A stretch of DNA of 64,000 nt, taken from assembly GCA_964030475.1 (NCBI GenBank), contig CAXIPT010000002.1, positions 19,127,703 through 19,191,702 of the forward strand. Direction: 5' to 3'. The notes beneath the pieces are model-generated. The model saw only the letters and a program-made list of their open reading frames with translations, did no database searches and was not told the origin of the DNA. The DNA is from Tethya wilhelma (taxonomy: Eukaryota; Porifera; Demospongiae; Tethyida; Tethyidae). The translations under genes and the position numbers were made by a program. Of the stretch, positions 45,632-61,352 are shown in pieces. Each line of letters opens with the position of its first letter. Position 1 is the first letter of the stretch.

Positions 45632-48600
45632 TTAATGAGTGCGAAACAGTTTACCATGCTTGGCACTGTGCAGCTTTACTCGTGGTTCAACATCCATCGT
45701 TTCAACGCCAGTCTCATCATTGAGATCACCTCCTCTAGCTGGTGATCCAAACCCCGTAGCTCCATACCCTCCTCCTCCCTCTGGGGCCCAGGGGCCAGAC
45801 CGGGCTCTCCTCTCTTCTTCCTGAAGGAGGTTCACATTCTCCTCTGCCACTCGGCGGCTTCGGTTCATGGCAGTGATGCTATCAGAACTCAAAAACTCCC
45901 TTTGGGAAAGTCGGCCTCCAGATTCTTCAATCTGCTCAATAAAGTTCTGATTCTCTTCTTCTTCGTCATTTCCTCTGCAGCAAGGGCATGAAATGGCACC
46001 AACATTTTGCATGCGTTCGGCTAAAAAGTTGGCGTACAAATAGTGAGAGCAAAAAATGACAATGTAGACAAGAGGAACGAAAATGAGCACACATTGCACC
46101 GCAAACGCCCACTTGGAGAGGGTGCTCTCAATGGCCGTCAGATAGTAGTTGTACATGGTCAGAGAACTGATGGCGGCGAGCAGGACAAACATGCCAGAAT
46201 CAATTTTGTTGTAAAAGTCATTTTTGTAAGGACGGAACCACATAAAGGCTGCAAATGCACACATGCACACCAGCTGCTGAAGAAGATACTGTAAAAACCA
46301 GTCGGGTGTGAAAGCATACATGAGAAAGAGTATAAAACGCAAAACAAAGTAGAGACCAGCAAACCATCGGAAGTCGTGTTTGTTTTCACCATCGCCTCCT
46401 GTTCCATCTTTGTAGCAACCGTGAAAGGCATTCAAAAACTGCTCCCAGAGAGGGCGCAGCCTAGGACATACTACCCCACAGGCGTCCAAGTCTCGTTTTG
46501 ACCACCTTTGAAAGTAGTGGACACCTGATGGTACGATAAGAATGAGAGGAGGTAGAGCAACAAAGGTGAACAGGACAAACAGCGACACTATGACGTATCG
46601 AACATGCTCCTCTTTAAAGTACTCTATCGTCCCGTCATAGTACACCACATTAACACGAGGGCTACCATCATCGCGTAGAAGTGGAGTAGAAGTGAGTAGA
46701 ATGAAAGAAACGAGTGTGAATTTGGTATAGGAAAGGAGGATGAATGTTGCCAGCGCATGGATAGTGGATCGCTGGAGATTCCAAATCTTACGATAGCATT
46801 TAGAGAAGCAACTGTGGATGGGCCGAAAAATAAAAACCACAGGACGAACTCCTCTTGCATAGAGTGAGGTGACTATGAAGAATATGATCACTAAGAGTAG
46901 AGGATAGAAAGCTGTGACATAACCAGTTGAAAGCAGTTGTAGTGTAGAGATGTTGGGGCTGAGACAAAACTTGGGCAAAATTGGTCGAAAGAAATTCAAG
47001 TTCCAGATGTCATACGGAATCACGTAAAACGATTTGAATACACTTGGATACTTTGTCATGGTATCGAGTTGAATGCTTCCATCTCCATCTAACTTGAAGA
47101 CAGTCGTGAGCACTTGAGCAAAGAAGACAAAAGCATTGGCTGGACCAGAAGTGGCACTCACATTGAATATCACAACAATAAAAAAAAAGATTGTAATTGG
47201 AAGAAATTCTGTCATGAGGTAGAAAACCCAGTTGTACTTTGCTCTGTATGCTGGACAAGGTTTGCAGTCAAAGTACTCTCCATTCACTACTGGTCCAAAA
47301 CCTTCTATACACTTTCCACAAAGAGCTCCAGTTCGATTTATTCTACCACAAAACTTCTGTTCCATGGTTTCTGCTTGAGTTGAATCTTTGGTCAAGTTTG
47401 ATGAAAGTTGCATGTAGCTGTCATTTGTGATCAGAGCACAATATGGGCACTGACCAGCATATATAGTCTCCTCATCCTTCCAATATCCCATCCAGCTTCC
47501 ACGTAAAACTTGAGCAGAAAAACTTGATCCGTGACATCGTACAAGTCCAGTGTAGCCTAAACCACACTTACAAATTTTTGTTTTTTTATCAAAAATCAGG
47601 CCAGGGGGGCAGGGTTGCAATTTGACGACAATCTCTGTTGAGATTACACGCGGTCCTGTCGTTTCCAACTTGAGCGATCCAGTTGCGTTCGGCTCACCGT
47701 GCAGCTCGATCTGATTGTCTGAGATGTACAATGAACTGCTGTCGATGTAGTAGTTTGGTGTGAGTTCAGTGGCAAAGAGAACGGTTTCATCTGTGACAAT
47801 TTTCTTCCGATCGTCATGTGTCCCAATCGGGAGCTCTTTTTTCTTTCCTGGAATGGCATGCAAGAAGAACTTTTCCGTATCATTATAGTCTGTATCGGTT
47901 CCATAAAAACTTGCAGGAGATGTAGAAATTTCGTCTGTACAGTTGCTATTGTCGTAGTCCCAACGATCGTCACCATTTTCATCGTTCCAACAGAACACCA
48001 GTGAGGTGCTGCTCTCTGTTGAACCAAAAGCACCTCCCCAGAGGCACGTTAGCAAAGAGGTCACGTAGATTGAGTTGTTTTTAGAGCCGGCGATGTTACC
48101 CGAAAAGAAAAAAGTAGTGTTCCATTCGTAAGGTGTAGCAGAAATGTTTTCATATCGGATGAAACAGTTTCTAGATGATATTAGGTCGTGTTCTCCAATA
48201 GATTGTCCGTATATAGCACCACCCTTTATTTCAGCCGTGTTTTTGGTAAAGTTGAGGGAAGTAAATTCCGAGACTTCAATGAAAGCATAGCCCATGAGAG
48301 CTATTGCTCCACCATTTCTACCTTGGTTATTGAAAAACCATGCCTTGCAATGGCGGTGGAAGTAGAGGCCAGTGCTGACCGAAGCTAGCGCAGTTTGATG
48401 GTTGTTTTCAAAATATACAGATTCACTAAACTGAATGGGAATGGAGTCGACGTACAGTGCTCCAATGCCAACAAATGATCCCTGGATGGAGGTATACCGA
48501 GCAGTGTTGTTGATGAAATCACACCGAGCAAAACAAGGCTTAGGAATGGAGCCAGCTGGAATGGGATGCCACACAGAGAGATCTGCAGCAGACCCAACTC

Positions 48601-49912
48601 GTGCAATGTTCTGAGTCCAGGAACACTCAATGAAATTGAGACTATTAGTTGGTTCTGGTTCGGTTGGTTCTCTTGCCACGTAGAACGAGAGCCCTCCACC
48701 ATAGTAGGCTCGGTTCCGAATGAATTTCACCTTTTCAAAGGTCATATCGTTGTTGTGGGAATGGGTCGGATGAAAGAAGATGTACCCGACTCTTGCCCCC
48801 CCTCCTCCTGTACCACTCCTCTCCGACGAACTGCTCTCGCACTGGTTTGAGTCGATTATCGAGGACTCCATTTTGAATTGGTTGTAGTTGCTTGTGTCTT
48901 GGTATTCAACAAACAGGCCTGCACCCCAGAGAGCTGTGTTGTCTGTAAGAATACTATTGTTCACCAGCACAACGTTATTGCTGGCATTTCCTTTAAAGAA
49001 TACGGAAATGCCCCCACCACGACCGAAAGCCAAGTGGTTGCTGAGTTGTGGTAAGATGAATGTGTGTTCATTTGGATGTAGTAGAGTTGCATTGTTATTT
49101 TGAAACACACAAGAATCAATAGTGAACCTTGCATTGTTAACATACTCCAATGGCACATTCGACTCACGTGAGCAGTCATCATCGATGGATCCTGACTCAT
49201 TCACATTAGGGGAACAGTATGAGAATTCAATGTACAGTCCTCCCCCACCAGGGTACATATCTCCACGCACAGAGTTATTGGAAAAGTTTGAACTGTGGAT
49301 GAGGTTATCTCCAACAGTGTTGTAGATTACCGCACCAATACCATCACTCTCCATGATACTGATACTTTCAAGGGTAATATTTTTGCAGTACAAAAAGTAC
49401 AGGGTTGTCTTAAAGTCGGCAAACATACGAGGGTCTGTAAAATTTCGACTTGTGCTCTTGTGGAGTGCACCACACCCCCTAAATTCGATATCTTGGATAC
49501 GAACATTCTCAGAATCATAAAACGAAAGACCAGCTCCTTCTTCACATTCTACTAGCACAGGAGGAGTGTTGGAGCTGCTTGATGAAAGACCAATGATTGC
49601 AATTTCATACATCTCAAAGTATTTCCAATCTCCATCACTAGTTAGAGTGTAGTTACCACTTTCAATCCACACAGTTGTCTGGTTGGTGTGCTCTTTCATA
49701 CCTTCAAGGGCCAGAGATAGGGTTTGACATGGTTGGGCTTTTCCTGAGTCCCAGCAGCTGTTGTTTAGAGTTCCATTCTCACTAGAGACGTAGATATCAC
49801 GAGCAGTGGTGACTACTGCTGGAAGGACAACAACAAACAGCACAGACACTGTGCAGAAGAACACAGGAAGTTCTAACAACTTAAATTGGATGTTCATAGA
49901 AGAGGAATACAT
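45632..49912 (-). CDS. Large intronless beta-helix ectodomain plus multi-span membrane protein
   Basis: A single open frame of 1426 residues runs from ATG 49912 (a second ATG at 49897 is also possible). A hydrophobic signal peptide (LPVFFCTVSVLFVVVLPAVV) is followed by about 700 residues with many NxS/T sites and recurring beta-helix-like runs (IxIxxSxFxxNxAxxGGGI; GGAIYG). This suggests a right-handed parallel beta-helix ectodomain. A Cys-rich module follows (CPPGLIF..CKCGLGYTGLVRCHG; GALCGKCIEGFGPV). From about residue 895 there are some eight hydrophobic spans, then a cytoplasmic tail with CPCCRG. The layout suggests a cell-surface receptor or adhesion protein, but no function is established. 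It is intronless among multi-exon genes, which is compatible with a retrogene-derived family. Confidence 0.8.
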   Translation of the reverse strand: MYSSSMNIQFKLLELPVFFCTVSVLFVVVLPAVVTTARDIYVSSENGTLNNSCWDSGKAQPCQTLSLALEGMKEHTNQTTVWIESGNYTLTSDGDWKYFEMYEIAIIGLSSSSSNTPPVLVECEEGAGLSFYDSENVRIQDIEFRGCGALHKSTSRNFTDPRMFADFKTTLYFLYCKNITLESISIMESDGIGAVIYNTVGDNLIHSSNFSNNSVRGDMYPGGGGLYIEFSYCSPNVNESGSIDDDCSRESNVPLEYVNNARFTIDSCVFQNNNATLLHPNEHTFILPQLSNHLAFGRGGGISVFFKGNASNNVVLVNNSILTDNTALWGAGLFVEYQDTSNYNQFKMESSIIDSNQCESSSSERSGTGGGGARVGYIFFHPTHSHNNDMTFEKVKFIRNRAYYGGGLSFYVAREPTEPEPTNSLNFIECSWTQNIARVGSAADLSVWHPIPAGSIPKPCFARCDFINNTARYTSIQGSFVGIGALYVDSIPIQFSESVYFENNHQTALASVSTGLYFHRHCKAWFFNNQGRNGGAIALMGYAFIEVSEFTSLNFTKNTAEIKGGAIYGQSIGEHDLISSRNCFIRYENISATPYEWNTTFFFSGNIAGSKNNSIYVTSLLTCLWGGAFGSTESSTSLVFCWNDENGDDRWDYDNSNCTDEISTSPASFYGTDTDYNDTEKFFLHAIPGKKKELPIGTHDDRKKIVTDETVLFATELTPNYYIDSSSLYISDNQIELHGEPNATGSLKLETTGPRVISTEIVVKLQPCPPGLIFDKKTKICKCGLGYTGLVRCHGSSFSAQVLRGSWMGYWKDEETIYAGQCPYCALITNDSYMQLSSNLTKDSTQAETMEQKFCGRINRTGALCGKCIEGFGPVVNGEYFDCKPCPAYRAKYNWVFYLMTEFLPITIFFFIVVIFNVSATSGPANAFVFFAQVLTTVFKLDGDGSIQLDTMTKYPSVFKSFYVIPYDIWNLNFFRPILPKFCLSPNISTLQLLSTGYVTAFYPLLLVIIFFIVTSLYARGVRPVVFIFRPIHSCFSKCYRKIWNLQRSTIHALATFILLSYTKFTLVSFILLTSTPLLRDDGSPRVNVVYYDGTIEYFKEEHVRYVIVSLFVLFTFVALPPLILIVPSGVHYFQRWSKRDLDACGVVCPRLRPLWEQFLNAFHGCYKDGTGGDGENKHDFRWFAGLYFVLRFILFLMYAFTPDWFLQYLLQQLVCMCAFAAFMWFRPYKNDFYNKIDSGMFVLLAAISSLTMYNYYLTAIESTLSKWAFAVQCVLIFVPLVYIVIFCSHYLYANFLAERMQNVGAISCPCCRGNDEEEENQNFIEQIEESGGRLSQREFLSSDSITAMNRSRRVAEENVNLLQEEERRARSGPWAPEGGGGYGATGFGSPARGGDLNDETGVETMDVEPRVKLHSAKHGKLFRTH

Positions 49913-50261
49913 CACTGAACTGGTTTGCTGCAGAGATGCGCCCACAGAACCATTCAGGTGAAAAGAGTCCCTGGTAAATCCCTACTTTTATCTGATTTTA
50001 ATAATTTAATCTAATTAATTGAAAGACATTAATTAATAATCTAAGACGACCTTTTCCGAGGCGAGTGGACAAGACAATATAAAAGCAGCTGAAGTAGCTA
50101 CCAAGAACAGTAAAATCAAGCCACACTAGGTAAGTGAAAAGGTATGGAAAGTTTAAGATCTTTTGCAATATTTACTAGCCAGTCTAGATATCTATCTTAA
50201 TTTTTATGGAATCATGTTCTCCTTCCAACAGACTATCTATCCCATCCTGATTTATACAAAC
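49913..50261. promoter_or_regulatory. Divergent upstream region, beta-helix gene / phospholipase I
   Basis: 349 bp between divergent starts. A 5-prime non-coding exon of phospholipase I may end near 50131 (CACTAG then GTAAGTG), with an acceptor at CCAACAG (50226-50232). This is inferred from splice-like signals only. Confidence 0.4.
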
Positions 50262-51511
50262 ATGGCAGAAAAGGGAAAGAGCAAGTCTAAAGACCATCAT
50301 GATAGTTCTGTGAATCTGCACAAGACTAAAGATCCTGCTGTAAGTGAAAAATTTTTATATATTTTTTGAAAACAATGTCTACTTTGATGTTTGCACTTTG
50401 TGGGATTGGTTTATTGCTTAGCTATAGCCATAGATAGTACTGTCTATGCTATAGCACACCAATTTCATAGAATGTACCATTGTGATTGCCAAAAGAAAGA
50501 ATCAGGCTAGTCATTGTCCAGTCACTCTTTAAAAGTGTCTCCAATTTTATTAGCACACAATTAGACCCACTTGTTTACACAGCTATTGTTTGTGCCATTG
50601 TAAGGGTTATTGTGAACTGAGTGCAAAGTTTTCTATACTTTCACAACTATTTTGACAATAATGTTGTTTTCACAAACAGCTCTTAAAGAAGATTCTCAAA
50701 GCAAGAGGCTCTCAGCCCTCTGCTAATGAAGCTGACAGCAATGGAGAGCTTCCTACTCACGCTTATGTAAAGAGCAACGACAAGAGGAAGTTTGAGTGCC
50801 TCATGACCTACTTGATTCACAGAGAATGTGATCTCAACCATCACAGCAAGGAGGGATTGACTGCACTCCATCTTGCCTGTGATGTAAGCCATCATGTGCC
50901 ATGGTGTACATAATAACTGCATGTAGATTATAGACAGCTGTTTACAGATAGAGGTGTGTCATGAATATGACTGTAACTATGACATCACTGGTTAAATATA
51001 GCATAGGGTATTCCCCTTGGGCATTCCCTGTGCATGTGACCCTGTGTATTGCAAGATGACTAAGTAATGAAACCTTAATTTTCAGGTCAATGACCTACAA
51101 TCAGCCAAGGCACTGATAGCATTTGGTGCAGACGTAAATACACTCACTCAGACGGACAAGACTGCACAGACGCCACTTGACATAGTTCGCCAAAAGCACC
51201 CGTCTCAGTCAGAGATACCTCAGGTCTTGAATATCCTTGGAGGAAAGCTTGCCAGTCTCTTGGATGAGGACGACACAGAGTTTGAGAAACTTTTGGACCC
51301 TGAGCTGCTGGCCCTTGACGATACCCCTGGAGTGAAGAGGGAGGACTCCGTTGATCCTGATGAGCTCTCCGCCCGACTCTCTGCTGCTATGAACCATGAG
51401 GAAGATGGGGTGGACTCTGTTGACTTCCAACACCCACCTCACACTTATGAGCTCACTAGCTTACCAGAGGGTGAGTTAAGACAGCCTAAAAGTAATGAGT
51501 AAAACAAGCAG

Positions 51512-51559
<48 letters not shown>

Positions 51560-51860
51560 GTGATGTCATGTGACTAGAGGGAGGTGGCTCCAAAGGTGGT
51601 AGGAAGATGCTGCAGACTCCTGATGCAAGCGTAGAGATGGGCCTCACTCACCAGTCAGTGATATTGGCCAGTGGAAGGACTGATCACTTGTCACGTGTTC
51701 CGGTATGATAGCATCATGTATGACCAACTTACGCACTTAATTTTGGAAACATTTTTCCATCCACAGAGACTAAGTCCATTGTCGATTAGCCCCCTTTCTA
51801 CTTCGCTGACTAAGATCAATGAAATCCATGAGGATAATGAAGAACAAAAGGAAGGTGTGC

Positions 51861-51898
<38 letters not shown>

Positions 51899-54358
51899 GG
51901 AGAAGAAGAAGAACAAGAACAAGAAGACGAAGAAGAGATGAAGACCAAGAGGGAGTCAAGTCCCGAGGCAACCTCTAATGGTCGTGCTGAACCAAGTGAG
52001 TGTCTCTCTTCGCCCGAAGAGCATGCCAATGTGGTCCCCGCTGGTTCAGTGGTGGTGGTCGAGTCACCAGGCACAGAGAGGCGACTCATCAACTACGGTT
52101 TTGTAGGAGGAGATCTTCTTGGAGAGTGAGTCCAGCACATCTGTGTGTGTCTCACCACAACTTGAATTTTATTTTATCCTTTTGTGGCAGGCTGGAGAGC
52201 AATACACAGGCTGCTTTGAATCGCGGTTTGGAAGATTCCACTGGAGATGAAGGGTACGCTGCCTGGCTACAGGAGAGGGAGATAATGCGAGCTAAGAGAC
52301 AGAATGCAGGCTTCATGGAGTTTGTTGATGCCGCAGAGGAGGCTAAACCAAAGGGTATGTGGCTATCTTCAAACCAGCTCTAGCTGTTGTTTAAATCCCA
52401 ATATTATTATTATAGTGTGGTTCATATGACACAACAATTGTAAAAATTTATGGGTTGTTGTTACAATTAATGACCTTTGACATAACAACATTTCTCTCCC
52501 ACACTATCAACTCAGCTCCTAAACCACCTTCTCCAAAACAGCCTCACCCCTCAAAACTGCCTCCCCCTAAAAAACAGCCTTCTCCTCCTAAGCAGCCTTC
52601 TCCTCCTGAGCAGCCTTCTCCACCTCCCAACCAATCCCCACCTCCTAAACCAAAGAGAGGTGCTCGAGGGTGCAAACGACTGGCTGATCTTCGTAACCAT
52701 CCTCCCACAGCTAGTATAACAAGATCGATAAGTCAACACAACCGTCAGATGAAGCTCTCTGAAAGTGTTATTGGCTACAGTGTACGTCCTATTTTGAAGA
52801 AGCCCAAGAAAGCCATTGGTCAGTCATTGTTGTGCCTGGATGGTGGAGGGATCAAGGTGAGATGTGATAATAGTACATGTGTAGATTGAGTTTCATTACC
52901 ATTGTCCTCTATTTGTGTATTCATGTACTCCACTATTTTGTAGGGGCTTGTCCAAATTGAAATTCTGAGTGCCATTGAACGAATCACTAAGAAGAAGATC
53001 ACAGAGCTCTTTGACTGGATTGTCGGAACATCTACTGGAGGCATCTTAGCTCTTGCACTTGTTTATGGTTAGTGTACTGTAGCTTCATTCACAGTATCCA
53101 TATAGAGAAATGAGATAAATGTTTTCTATAGGTGGTCTGGAGCTCTCTGACCTGAGAAGGATGTACTTTGAAATGAAGGACTCTGTGTTCAGGAGGAAGT
53201 CGAAACTATTGAGCACTGTTTGTGACACTAAAGCACTGGAAAAACTGCTCATTAAGACCTTGGGTACAGAGAAGACCATGGACAGTGAAGCCGAACCAAA
53301 GTAATCATATTTTAGAATTAGTCGAGCTGAGTTCTTTAAATGTTTCCTTCCATTCTCTTTGTCTGCTAGAGTTATGATTACTGCTGTGAACAAGAAGGAC
53401 ACTCGCTTACCTCTTGTCTTGTTCAACAACTGTTTTGACAATGACTACAGCAAGCGTAAGTTGTGGGGTACATTCATATGCACCTGTCTCATCCATTAGA
53501 CTTGTCAATGCTTGTGTTTTCAGAACTAGTGTGGAAAGTGGCCAGGTACACGTCTGCAGCTCCTGCCTTCTTTGATGAGTGTGATGACTATGTGGATGGT
53601 GGAGTGAAGGCAAATAATCCAACGAGCTATGCTATGGCTGAAATCCAGGACTATTTGACGAAAAGAAATAAGTAAGTAAATTCTCAACATACACTCTGAT
53701 CAGTGATAGTTTGCAACGGTTCATCTGGGGGATCCTGACACTAATTTGTACTTTCTTTTTTTCTAAGGGCTGGAGCTCCACGAGCAGAGATCTCTTGTGT
53801 AGTGTCCATTGGTTGTGGCAACTACCCTCCAGAGCCAATTGGAAATACCAATATCACTGATGCTATAAAAGTCAAGAAGATAATAGCCTCTCCTAATGCA
53901 GCTGCTGGAGCTCTCAAGGACTTGCTGACACTCTTAACAACAGCTGTGAGTTATCTATCTCTTCACACAACCAACACTGTCTACCAACACTTTGTCTTGC
54001 ACACGTGTACAAACTCAGCTCACACAATCAGATGATGTGGCAAGAATTTCGAGGATAAACTGTGAACAGCAAGGCATTCCCTACTACCGATTTTGTCCTA
54101 CAATGGGTGAAGATGTTGGAACTGCTGAAACAGACAACATAAAGTTGTGTGACATGATTATCAGGTAAAAAAAATAAATAAAAAAAAAACAAATGAAAGT
54201 AATAAATTATGTGAATTTCATAGTTTGTAACAGCTCTATATTAATATTGACTATTAAATATTGCTATATGATTATGTAGTACAAAGGCAATGCTACATGA
54301 GTGCACTGATCATCTTAAGGAACTTGCTGAAAACCTCGACTGCAAACAAGTTAAATAG
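50262..54358 (+). CDS. Phospholipase I: ankyrin-patatin-like phospholipase with polyQ and Pro-rich spacer
   Basis: Fourteen exons join in frame to 861 residues: 50262-50339, 50680-50883, 51086-51470, 51578-51702, 51767-52125, 52191-52354, 52516-52856, 52944-53067, 53132-53300, 53370-53455, 53524-53671, 53768-53945, 54019-54164 and 54280-54358. Two ankyrin repeats (GLTALHLACD; AFGADVNTLTQTDKTAQTPLDIV, split at TLT) are followed by a spacer of over 300 residues. The spacer holds a 13-Gln tract, a Glu-rich run and a Pro/Lys-rich run (KQPSPPKQPSPPEQ). The core has DGGGIKGL, GTSTGG and DGGVKANNP. The catalytic dyad is intact. The spacer shares VVPAGSVV with H, supporting sister origin. The polyQ is encoded by pure CAA and may vary in length. 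Confidence 0.84.
51515..51556. repeat. (TC)n microsatellite in phospholipase I intron
   Basis: About 21 TC units, 21 bases before the acceptor of exon 51578. It probably serves as the polypyrimidine tract. Confidence 0.9.
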
Positions 54359-54589
54359 AATTTAAATTAAAAAAAAAAAAAAACGGATCCAGACACTGGT
54401 GTGCATCGAGATACGTAGATTAATTAATTTTTATTGAGAGACTCAATTAGCTATAATGTTTTTTTAGATTTATGTTTGTGTTTGTTTATTATCTGTAATG
54501 TCTGAGAGACTTTAATTGGGAATATCATGAATAATTATATTGCTACTGTAACCATAGCAACGCTAACAGTGCGTATTAATTGGAGTAAA

Positions 54590-55697
54590 ATGGCCTCCAG
54601 TGCTAGTGCTGCAGCTGGAGACCTTGTTGTCAGACTGAGAGGAGCTCTGAAGTCTCTTAGCAAAGGAGCAGATGATGAATTTTCTGCTACACTTGTCTCA
54701 ATTCTCAATGCACACAATAAGACTTCCAGAACGAAATTACTTGCTAACTATTTCTGTTTAGGTAAGTTATATACTATCTAGTGCTAAGTCTAGGGGTGTT
54801 ACTGTTACAATAGCACTTATAACCGACTTAGGCAATGCATTACCCTCTGATGATTCTTATTACCCTGGTGAATATGATGGAGCCTCTCTGTTGCTGGAGC
54901 TGCTACAAGAGGCACTGGTGTTTGTTTTGGAAAAGGGGTTCACGTTCTCTGAAACGTATGCCTTCATCTGTCTCTATGTTTCAGTGCTGGAGATGATCTG
55001 TAATACATCAGGTGTGTTTATTTAAGCAATCAATGTATTAATGTAATTATTGCTACTACATTTAGATGATTCTCTGGCAGTACAAGCAGCCAACGTTGAG
55101 AAATTCAAGAAAGTAACTGTTAATTATTCAGCAACAATTCCTCAAGCAAAACTTCTCATTTGTGCCAAATATATCAAAGATACGGTGTTCCAACACTATA
55201 GACTCTACCGGGTCTTGCTAACAAAGAACCAGCCTGTTGATTTTGCAAAGGTTACTGTGGATATAGAAGTGCCTGAGTCACCGCCACCTCTAGCTGATGG
55301 ACTGGAAGAGACTGAATGGAACAAGAGGGAGAAAGTCAGAGAGTTGGAAGCAGAGCAAGCTGTTAGAAAGCAGAAACTTGTTGCAGCATGTGAGCTGAAT
55401 CAGCAAGAAGTGGATACCTCACTGAAGAAGACATATGAGAATGCTCTGGAGAGAGTCAGTGATGGTACTGCTATAACAGAGAGTGCTGTTTCTGAGATCA
55501 TTGAATCTCTTATAGGAGCTCACTTGGAGTCAACTAAGGCTGCAATTTCACAGAGTGTACAAATACATGAACTAAATCTGCAGTCGAGAATCCAAAAGGT
55601 GGAAATGCTCTCCCCAAAACGTGAGCAGTCCTTAAAAGCAAGTAGTCCAAAGAAGGGAAAGAAAACACCTACTGGAAGAACATCAAAGAAATCTTAA
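54590..55697 (+). CDS. CLAMP-domain protein (flagellar C1a-32 / C8orf74-like)
   Basis: Three exons (54590-54761, 54832-55011, 55066-55697) join in frame to 327 residues. The middle region (LLELLQEALVFVLEKGF, then LLICAKYIKDTVFQHYRLY) resembles the CLAMP domain of flagellar central-apparatus C1a-32, which I also associate with human C8orf74 and CABCOCO1. A Glu/Lys-rich coiled-coil follows (EWNKREKVRELEAEQAVRKQ), ending in a Lys-rich tail (KKGKKTPTGRTSKKS). A role in motile cilia is inferred from family only. The identification rests on remembered motif similarity, so it is tentative. Confidence 0.5.
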
Positions 55698-55810
55698 TTT
55701 TTATAGGTACATTACTACAATGAATATCAAAGAGGAACAAATTGATTATTTTGTAATTATTGACAGACAATAATAATGATTAAATATAGGTGATTATTGT
55801 GCTAATTTCA

Positions 55811-57226
55811 TTACCAGTTACAATTTTTTCTGAGAAATTCAATGTTACGTTTTGCTTCAACATGAAATTCTGGTGTTTTCATTTCGTACCAGTATGATCT
55901 CGGTCTGAGAGTTTCAGTATCCAAGAGTGGGTGATGGGTTGATTGCAACTCATTTCTCTTTGCACTCTTTAAATCTTCAAAAAATTTTGCTTTGCTAGTA
56001 ACTGTTGTAGGTGAAGATGACCGTCTAAATTTGACCAAAAAAATTATTATTAAAGAGTGAATGATGACACTTGAGCATGTATACATACCTGCTAATGGCG
56101 TTTGATCTGGTCAATGATTTTGTTAGTGAAGAAGGCTCACTCATCCTCCTGAATTGCTGGTGCATCTCACTCAATGGTTGCAAGTAACTCAATGAAGGAG
56201 CACTAGTACAGCTTGCTTGTCGTTTTAGCTTCTTGGTGGAGCTGATCCTTGTGCGATTGGATCTTGGACGTCTGCTGGGCCTTGGAGGCGACAGCAAGTC
56301 GAGTGAAGAATGCTCTGTGCACACGCTCATTGGTCGGCATTTCTCCATGTTTGACTCACTAGGACCAGTCACTAGCAGTTCAGGAATGGAATCATGGTGA
56401 CTGGTGGGTAAACTAGTAGGAAGATGCTCTTCCATTGAAAGTTGGTCACTTCTAGAATCTTGTTGTGTGGACTTGGAGTCGTTAGGAGCTTCAGAGTGTG
56501 AATTCTCACCAGATAAACGAGCCTCGTTATTTCTACTTATTGCTTTGGGTGATAACTTAATGTTGGTCACTAGCTTACTGAGGTATGAATGGTTAACACA
56601 AGATGTGCTGTTTTCACACTCTTTATTGTAATCAGTGAAATGGTGGTACAAAGTGTACCACTCATTTTCCCAATCAGAACAATTATGATACGATGCTCTC
56701 GAATTACATGCTCGACTAGAACTTTGTCTACCGGCTACTGCTGGCAACTTGGACTGTTCATAATCGACATTGGGACTAGAAGTTGTTGGATTCACTTCAG
56801 AATCACTGGCTCTACAATCAACTTCCGTCTTACAATCACTGAGTAGAGCAGCTTGTGTGTCCAACTGCAGTTTTCTCTTTTTGAGTAGATAGTTCTGCTG
56901 TGAACGATTCTTTGTGGTTATTGTCTTTTCAGAATTAGTGATTTTCTTTGGCCTTGTAGACCTAAAAATATGAAACAATAAATTAAAGGCAGGGCATGTC
57001 ATGATATTTTACAGAATCTGATATGCCTAATAGTTTACCTTGGTGGAGACAACTTTCCCTTGATAAATAGTTGTGGTCCAGTATTTACAAACCTTTCTGT
57101 AGCTGTAAACATCTTGCAAATTGCACAATCATGTATACTCATGCTGCATGCACAATTTTTTATGCACTGAGCGTCAGCTCCACCCACTGCAATAATTTGA
57201 GCCCCGCCTTGCAATCGCGGTCCCAT
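55811..57226 (-). CDS. Unrecognised Ser-rich basic protein
   Basis: Three exons (57039-57226, 56089-56961, 55811-56024) join in frame to 424 residues. The first exon has several Cys/His (CIKNCAC, HDCAIC). The middle is low-complexity, Ser-rich and basic (SRRPRSNRTRISSTKKLKRQ) with many SxxS and RRxS sites. The last exon is more conserved-looking (TLRPRSYWYEM..VEAKRNIEFLRKNCNW). I do not recognise the family. It is convergent with the CLAMP gene and divergent from the WD40 gene, with 99 bp between starts. All exon phases fit, so it is probably real. Confidence 0.6.
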
Positions 57227-57325
57227 TCTTATTGCAGGGTTTTACTCGCGAATGACCATGCAATCGTGGTGACATCCATAATTTGAAGTACAGGAGAGTG
57301 TTTCTACGTTGCTATACTCACTGGA
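57227..57325. promoter_or_regulatory. 99-bp head-to-head interval, unrecognised gene / WD40 gene
   Basis: Two divergent start codons are 99 bp apart. No TATA box. A bidirectional promoter is inferred from layout. Confidence 0.45.
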
Positions 57326-60779
<3,454 letters not shown>

Positions 60780-61120
60780 GAGTTTGTAAAGTTTGAACTA
60801 TGTTTGCATTAATTTTCTTTTGTGATTATGTAAGTAGACCATGCAGTGTATGTTAACATTTTTAAGAGAAAACTTATTGAAAAAATGGTTGATATAATAT
60901 TATGCATGATCAACTAATTGAAGGCTACAAAAATTAAGGTAATAATAATATATACTGTAACACAATGCATAACTTTAATGGATTTTACATAGAAAAGATG
61001 CTACAAAAAAAACCTGCATGAACGTACACGTCACATTAGCTACAAGTGCCAAAACCAACTCCAGTCTCAACAGTACTAGTATGAAGTATACATAATTGGA
61101 ATACAAGACTTTACAGTCCA
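60780..61120. other. Convergent 3-prime interval, WD40 gene / membrane protein
   Basis: 341 bp and AT-rich, with no gene. 3-prime UTRs of both convergent genes are expected here. Confidence 0.5.
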
Positions 61121-61299
61121 CTAAAGAAGAACCCACTCTTCAGAATCAGTACCACCTTGTAATGTTACTTGTTCTTTTGGTTCTGTGGGTGGCTCCTCCA
61201 GAGATTGAGATGAACCATTGTCTTTGTCCTCCTCCTCTTGAGCCTGTTGCTCCTTTTCTTTGACTTCAGCTTCATCGGGACTAGGAGAAGAACTTTGAG

Positions 61300-61352
<53 letters not shown>

